Assembly: GCA_002705165.1 (NCBI GenBank)
Contig: PAJC01000107.1
Span: 2,494 to 10,806 of the forward strand
Origin: Planctomycetaceae bacterium
GTDB lineage: Bacteria; Planctomycetota; Planctomycetia; Pirellulales; Pirellulaceae
Direction of reading: 5' to 3'
DNA: 8,313 nucleotides
Shown: positions 6,660 to 8,313 of the stretch, in pieces
Position numbering within the stretch: the stretch's first letter is position 1
Layout: each line of letters starts with the position of its first letter
Notes under the pieces: generated by a model
The model's input: only the letters and a program-made list of their open reading frames with translations
Database searches by the model: none
Told to the model about the DNA's origin: nothing
Made by a program: the position numbers and the translations under genes

Positions 6660-7325
6660 CTAGGCACTGACAATATTGTTGAGCTCCTGCTCAAATTCAT
6701 CAACATCAAAATACAAAGGCCCCATTCCACCTTGATAGGCAATTTTGCCGTCAGGCGAAATAACATAAAGCCTATCAGGCCACGACTGATATTTATATTC
6801 AGCATCGTTATTCATCCCATCTAGGAGCATCGGAAACGAAAAATTGTATCTCAGCATGCATGTCGCTGCGATTTCCGCTCGTTCGTCCTCAGTTTCGGGT
6901 TGTTCGAAAATAACATCCTCATCAAGATTGCGAATAACCTGGTCTTCTCCCTCTGCATGAGCTTCGCGGATATAAACACCAAAGAATTTTATTTTTTCAC
7001 CGAAAGATTTTGCTAGTGCATCAAGGCGCACGGCCCCGTCTCTAAAAGGAGGTCAAGTATATGATCCAAAAACCAGGCCTATTGGCAGACCAAATTGTTT
7101 TGACAATTGAAGCATATTGCCTGTTCGCTTTCCACGTTCATCAAGAACTTCGGCCTCAAAATCCGGCGCATCTTCTCCAACTTTCGGAGAAATTTCAATA
7201 TCCTTAATCACTCTGCCCTCGATAAGAGTTCGCAATTCATCCCGCGTCATCCCGCGAGTATCAAGCCATTTCTGTTTGGCATTAACGACAATTTTCTCGA
7301 ATTTTTCAGGTAATTCAATCGACAT
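6660..7325 (-). CDS. Selenocysteine-containing iodothyronine deiodinase-like protein (TGA read through)
   Basis: Read as one frame with the TGA at 7053-7055 as selenocysteine, this gene gives 221 residues with a thioredoxin/redoxin fold. A helical N-terminus (1-47) leads into GEDAPDFEAEVLDERG, then FGSYT-U91-PPF, matching the FGSxTUPPF active site of vertebrate deiodinases. After the TGA come YIREAH (E121 and H123, the pair important in deiodinases), PMLLDGMNN (165-173), PDRLYVI (183-189) and DGKIAYQGGMGP (192-203). The frame is unbroken across the TGA, so this is not a frameshift. Translated conventionally it splits into a 90-residue piece (7053-7325) and a GTG-started 123-residue piece (6660-7031). 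The ATG at 7325 has AGAGGTG 8 bases upstream. Vertebrate deiodinases remove iodide from thyroid hormones; the bacterial role is unknown and may be reductive dehalogenation or peroxide reduction. There is no membrane anchor. The alternative is a nonsense or sequencing error at a Cys codon. Confidence 0.88.
7022..7038 (-). promoter_or_regulatory. Candidate bacterial SECIS hairpin in the selenoprotein mRNA
   Basis: Starting 15 bases after the UGA, the mRNA can form a 6-pair stem (C-G, two G-U, two G-C, C-G) closed by the 5-base loop CGUGC. The loop carries GU 22-23 bases past the last base of the UGA, similar in place to the GU of the E. coli fdhF SECIS loop bound by SelB. The stem is short and has two G-U pairs, and its lower extension is broken by mismatches, so the structure is plausible but not proven. 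Confidence 0.55.
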
Positions 7326-7380
7326 GGCCCAGGCACCTCTATAATTAATTACAGTTATTTAACTACTTACACATAATTTA

Positions 7381-7393
7381 TTTACACGGTAAA
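7381..7393. promoter_or_regulatory. TTTAC-ACG-GTAAA inverted repeat, possible operator
   Basis: Perfect 5-base arms surround a 3-base centre, and flanking bases extend the symmetry with one offset base. It lies 56 to 68 bases before the selenoprotein ATG, a good place for a regulator site. The surrounding DNA is very AT-rich, so chance is a real alternative. Confidence 0.3.
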
Positions 7394-7409
7394 ATAATAA
7401 TTTAAAATA

Positions 7410-7421
7410 ATGGAAATCCAT
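7410..7421. promoter_or_regulatory. ATGGA-AA-TCCAT inverted repeat, candidate IclR-type operator
   Basis: Perfect 5-base arms flank a 2-base centre, 85 to 96 bases before the selenoprotein ATG. The TGGAAA...TCCA character recalls IclR-family operators (TGGAAAT-like half-sites), and an IclR gene lies next door. Binding by that regulator is an inference. The whole gap 7326-7577 is AT-rich; it should hold the promoter of the downstream genes, but I see no convincing -35/-10 pair and no clear terminator for the regulator. Confidence 0.35.
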
Positions 7422-7507
7422 AATATCTAAAAAAATAAATTAATTAAATTATTTAATTACATACTTATATTTAAATATTAAAATTCCAAGTAAATATTTC
7501 TGACTGG

Positions 7508-7518
7508 GCGCAAAGCGC
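7508..7518. repeat. GCGC-AAA-GCGC inverted repeat, copy 2
   Basis: A perfect 4-base-arm inverted repeat 60 bases past the IclR stop, near-identical to the element at 623-633. A second small inverted repeat, GGCTA-CTA-TAGCC, follows at 7525-7537. Neither is followed by a T-tract on the minus strand. Confidence 0.35.
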
Positions 7519-7577
7519 ACATTAGGCTACTATAGCCGTTTGTATACTCGTGGATTAGGAAGTTATATTTTTATAGG

Positions 7578-8313
7578 TTAGATTTTTAATGTTTTAACTT
7601 CGGCCTCCAGCTTATCTCTTGCCGCCATTAGAGGCGTCAAATGCCTATCCGCTAATTCTTGGCCAGTAACAGCAGAAGCAATTCCTACAATGCCAATTGT
7701 TCCTAATACCCGAGTGCCGAGGCGAATAGGAACTGCTACACTATCAGTTCGGCCATCATAAATATGTTCTCTACATCGAAGGCCATATCCATTGTGACGT
7801 GTCTCTTTGATAAATTTTTTTACATAACCTGGTTTATTGACCAGTAGATCAAAGTTATCGCTAGAGCTTCTGAGCAATTCTAGGATTTCATTCCGTTCTT
7901 CTTCTGGACAAAAAGTCAGATAAGCGCGACCGGCTCCTGAAATCATCATAGGGAACCTCTCACCCACTGTTACCCAGTCAATGGAGAAAGGACTAAATCG
8001 ACGAGCAGTATCTCGCAAATACATTGCATCATTGTTGAATGTTGCAAGATCACACGGCCAAGTGATTTCTTGACACAAGTCCATCAGGATTGGTGACGCC
8101 ACATCGGTAACCCACTCTTCCTCACTAAAACCGTCACTTAGTTTTCGTATCAAATGAGATAAATAATATTTACCGTCAGTCTCTAATCTACGAACATAGC
8201 CATATTTTAATAACGAAACTAATATCCTGTCTACTGATCTGCGAGAAAACCCAGACTCAGAAGCCAGTTCTGTAACGCTTGCCCCTCGGCAGCGATTGAG
8301 CAATTCAACAATA
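7578..8313 (-). CDS. IclR-family transcriptional regulator, N-terminus cut by the window edge
   Basis: About 244 residues of an IclR regulator are visible. The open frame runs to the end of the window: codons for I-V-E precede the TTG at 8303, which reads as an internal leucine in the usual helix 1 (IVELLNRCRGAS). The true start is therefore outside. Numbering from that leucine, the winged helix-turn-helix covers about 8-50, with SVTELASESGFSRRSVDRIL and the wing YVRRLETDGKYYLS. The effector-binding domain follows (about 68-240), with DAMYLRDTARRFSPFSIDW, ISGAGRAYLTF, CREHIYDGRTDSVAVPI and VLGTIGIVG. The DTARRFSPFSI segment recalls MhpR, the activator of phenylpropionate catabolism, so an aromatic ligand is plausible. 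It shares the strand of the sulfate-ester genes and sits upstream of them, so it likely controls itself and/or that operon. Confidence 0.92.
   Translation of the reverse strand, partial: IVELLNRCRGASVTELASESGFSRRSVDRILVSLLKYGYVRRLETDGKYYLSHLIRKLSDGFSEEEWVTDVASPILMDLCQEITWPCDLATFNNDAMYLRDTARRFSPFSIDWVTVGERFPMMISGAGRAYLTFCPEEERNEILELLRSSSDNFDLLVNKPGYVKKFIKETRHNGYGLRCREHIYDGRTDSVAVPIRLGTRVLGTIGIVGIASAVTGQELADRHLTPLMAARDKLEAEVKTLKI

Noticed and set aside
7044..7207. A plus-strand AAAAGGAGGT followed by an ATG at 7061 and a 48-codon open frame.
   Set aside because: The ribosome-site look comes from the antisense of the conserved Pro-Pro-Phe codons (CCT CCT TTT) after the selenocysteine. The frame runs opposite to a conserved protein and has no recognisable product.
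6660..7325. The deiodinase-like gene as a frameshifted pseudogene, or two separate genes.
   Set aside because: The two parts are in the same frame, only one TGA separates them, and it falls exactly at the family's Sec position. The second part's GTG start has no ribosome binding site and would lack the active site.
8301..8303. TTG at 8303 as the start of the IclR gene.
   Set aside because: The frame stays open to the window edge and the preceding residues (I-V-E) fit the usual first helix of IclR proteins, so the gene is cut by the edge.

Overview
The window reads as accessory catabolic DNA from a bacterium, most likely an uncultivated, AT-rich proteobacterium-like lineage. The taxonomic guess is weak: it rests on base composition, gene style and an MhpR-like IclR regulator. 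All genes lie on the minus strand, so transcription runs from high to low coordinates. UGA is a normal stop here (the GNAT gene ends in TGA) and tryptophan is encoded by TGG, so the genetic code looks standard.

In transcription order the layout is: an IclR-type regulator cut by the right window edge (7578-8313); a 252-base AT-rich gap; a thioredoxin-fold, iodothyronine deiodinase-like protein interrupted by one in-frame TGA (6660-7325); a metallo-beta-lactamase alkylsulfatase (4814-6508); a carboxymuconolactone decarboxylase/AhpD-like protein with a TTG start and a perfect ribosome binding site (4175-4753); a formylglycine-type sulfatase (2559-4142); a 158-base gap with a 17-base palindrome; an arylsulfotransferase-family protein (721-2400); and a GNAT acetyltransferase (67-594). 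No tRNA, rRNA, CRISPR array or transposase was recognised. No gene-free stretch exceeds 300 bases.

The main discovery is that the deiodinase-like gene should be read as one selenoprotein. The TGA lies exactly where deiodinases carry selenocysteine (FGSYT-U-PPF), the reading frame continues unchanged, and the downstream half carries the remaining deiodinase landmarks (YIREAH, PMLLDGMNN, PDRLYVI, DGKIAYQGGMGP). A GU-loop hairpin sits at bacterial SECIS distance after the UGA. A standard gene caller would split it into two meaningless hypothetical proteins.

The neighbourhood combines three unrelated sulfate-ester enzyme folds (Zn alkylsulfatase, formylglycine sulfatase, sulfo-histidine sulfotransferase) with a putative reductive dehalogenase or redox selenoenzyme, a CxxC thiol protein and an IclR regulator of the kind that often controls aromatic catabolism. 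None of the predicted proteins shows an export signal. My inference is an intracellular pathway for a sulfated, possibly halogenated, aromatic or alkyl compound. The substrate is unknown and the link is by proximity only.
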